From: Promineifilum sp.
GTDB taxonomy: Bacteria > Chloroflexota > Anaerolineae > Promineifilales > Promineifilaceae
Length of the DNA: 24,727 bases
Reading direction: 5' to 3'
Assembly (NCBI GenBank): GCA_020634335.1
Contig: JACKBY010000032.1
Coordinates: 1-24,727 of the forward strand
Part shown: positions 24,469 through 24,727 of the stretch, piece by piece
Layout of the letters: the number at the start of each line of letters is the position of its first letter
How positions within the stretch are numbered: position 1 is the first letter of the stretch
Notes under the pieces: generated by a model
Database searches by the model: none
Seen by the model: only the letters and a program-made list of their open reading frames with translations
Told to the model about the DNA's origin: nothing
Program-made: the position numbers and the translations under genes

Positions 24469-24496
24469 TTGTCCTCTGTTGTCTCCGTGGTAGAAT
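24469..24496 (+). promoter_or_regulatory. Candidate promoter for nrdR
   Basis: TTGTCC (24469-24474, four of six) and TAGAAT (24491-24496, five of six) are separated by 16 bp. The expected transcription start, near 24503, falls just before the first NrdR-box-like site. Hexamers are seen; function is inferred. Confidence 0.5.
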
Positions 24497-24506
24497 ATGG
24501 CAGGAA

Positions 24507-24522
24507 ACGGCATATATTGGGG
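24507..24522. promoter_or_regulatory. NrdR-box-like site 1
   Basis: The 16-bp site contains GCATATATTG, matching about eight of the ten core positions of the NrdR box pattern (acaCwAtATaTwGtgt). Its segment 24507-24519 is an exact inverted copy of 24543-24555. It lies right after the predicted nrdR promoter. Confidence 0.65.
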
Positions 24523-24539
24523 TGATCAAGGGTCGCCTG

Positions 24540-24555
24540 GCACAATATATGCCGT
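24540..24555. promoter_or_regulatory. NrdR-box-like site 2
   Basis: The site contains CACAATATATGC, again about eight of ten core matches. It begins 33 bp after site 1, about three helical turns, the arrangement known for paired NrdR boxes. The position 43 bp before the nrdR ATG fits autoregulation. Confidence 0.65.
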
Positions 24556-24597
24556 ATCCGGCCATTTCAGCCCGAACAGCATATGGAGGCCAGGGTC

Positions 24598-24727
24598 ATG
24601 CGGTGTCCCTATTGTCACTACGAGAAAACGCACGTCATCGATACCAGCCACGACCGCCGAGGCGGCACGCGCCGCCGGCGGGTCTGCGAGGCCTGCGGCC
24701 AGCGGTACACGTCCTATGAGCGGCCGA
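24598..24727 (+). CDS. nrdR: Transcriptional repressor NrdR (N-terminal part, cut by window end)
   Basis: Nucleotide-sensing repressor of ribonucleotide reductase genes. Only 43 codons are visible. They form the family's zinc ribbon: 'MRCPYC' (C3, C6), then 'RRRRVCEACGQRYTSYER' (C30, C33), a near-perfect NrdR N-terminus; the ATP-cone domain should follow outside the window. GGAGG (24585-24589) gives 8-nt spacing to ATG 24598. A pair of NrdR-box-like sites lies just upstream. The frame at 24456 that overlaps this region in another phase is not a gene. Confidence 0.93.
   Translation, partial: MRCPYCHYEKTHVIDTSHDRRGGTRRRRVCEACGQRYTSYERP

Noticed and set aside
24507..24555. The 13-bp inverted repeat taken as the ftsZ terminator
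   Set aside because: The arms are A+T-cored with a 23-nt loop and no T-tract follows. Match and spacing favour NrdR operators, although a minor effect on termination cannot be excluded.
23270..24565. Long (431-residue) minus-strand open frame opposite ftsZ
   Set aside because: ftsZ is certain on the other strand. The long frame comes from high G+C codon bias, and its translation is Arg/Ser/Pro-rich without domain signals.
24456..24719. Plus-strand frame of 87 residues after ftsZ
   Set aside because: It runs through the NrdR boxes and overlaps the zinc-ribbon codons of nrdR in a different frame; nrdR at 24598 is the real gene.

Overview
The window reads as a chromosomal segment of a G+C-rich, multicellular-type Chloroflexota bacterium, most likely Anaerolineae-like. 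This is an inference from three things. The secreted protein carries a Thr/Pro-rich 'TPTPTNTP' linker and a choice-of-anchor Q motif, both common in that phylum. The cell-wall enzymes have phylum-divergent motif variants. No outer-membrane genes are present. Almost every base from 2667 onward is coding, and nearly all genes lie on the + strand.

Layout. (a) 1-2573: a secreted beta-helix protein with its own predicted sigma70-type promoter, an internal 45-bp tandem repeat and a perfect 21-bp hairpin after its stop. (b) 2629-5061: murJ (lipid II flippase) followed at once by a membrane-anchored FHA-domain protein. (c) 5058-5504, minus strand: a small DUF1232 (YkvA-like) membrane protein whose stop codon overlaps the FHA gene's stop. 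(d) 5649-6536: an unnamed membrane protein with a proline-rich linker and two tandem helical modules that look like effector-associated (EAD/death-like) domains. (e) 6537-6943: a 407-bp regulatory region ending in a predicted promoter and three GTGGG boxes at exact 10-bp spacing, a MraZ-type operator. (f) 6944-24452: a complete division and cell wall (dcw) cluster in the order mraZ, rsmH, ftsL-like, ftsI, murF, mraY, murD, ftsW, murG, cvpA-like, murC, murB, ddl, ftsQ, ftsA, ftsZ. murE is absent from its usual place between ftsI and murF, and a CvpA-like gene sits between murG and murC. (g) 24453-24727: an intergenic region with a predicted promoter and a pair of NrdR-box-like sites, then the first 43 codons of nrdR, cut by the window edge.

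How the genes work together. MurF, MurD, MurC, MurB and Ddl build UDP-MurNAc-pentapeptide (MurE must come from elsewhere). MraY and MurG make lipid II, and MurJ flips it. FtsW and FtsI polymerise and cross-link septal wall under FtsQ/FtsL, and FtsA tethers FtsZ to the membrane. Many junctions overlap or are only a few bases apart (rsmH/ftsL, ftsL/ftsI, murF/mraY, murG/cvpA-like, murC/murB, ddl/ftsQ), which suggests transcription as one long operon from the mraZ promoter under MraZ control.

The most interesting leads are the NrdR box pair before nrdR, the exactly phased MraZ operator, the TM plus double EAD-like protein beside the dcw cluster, the murJ-FHA gene pair (recalling mycobacterial MviN-FhaA), and a MurG lacking two hallmark motifs.
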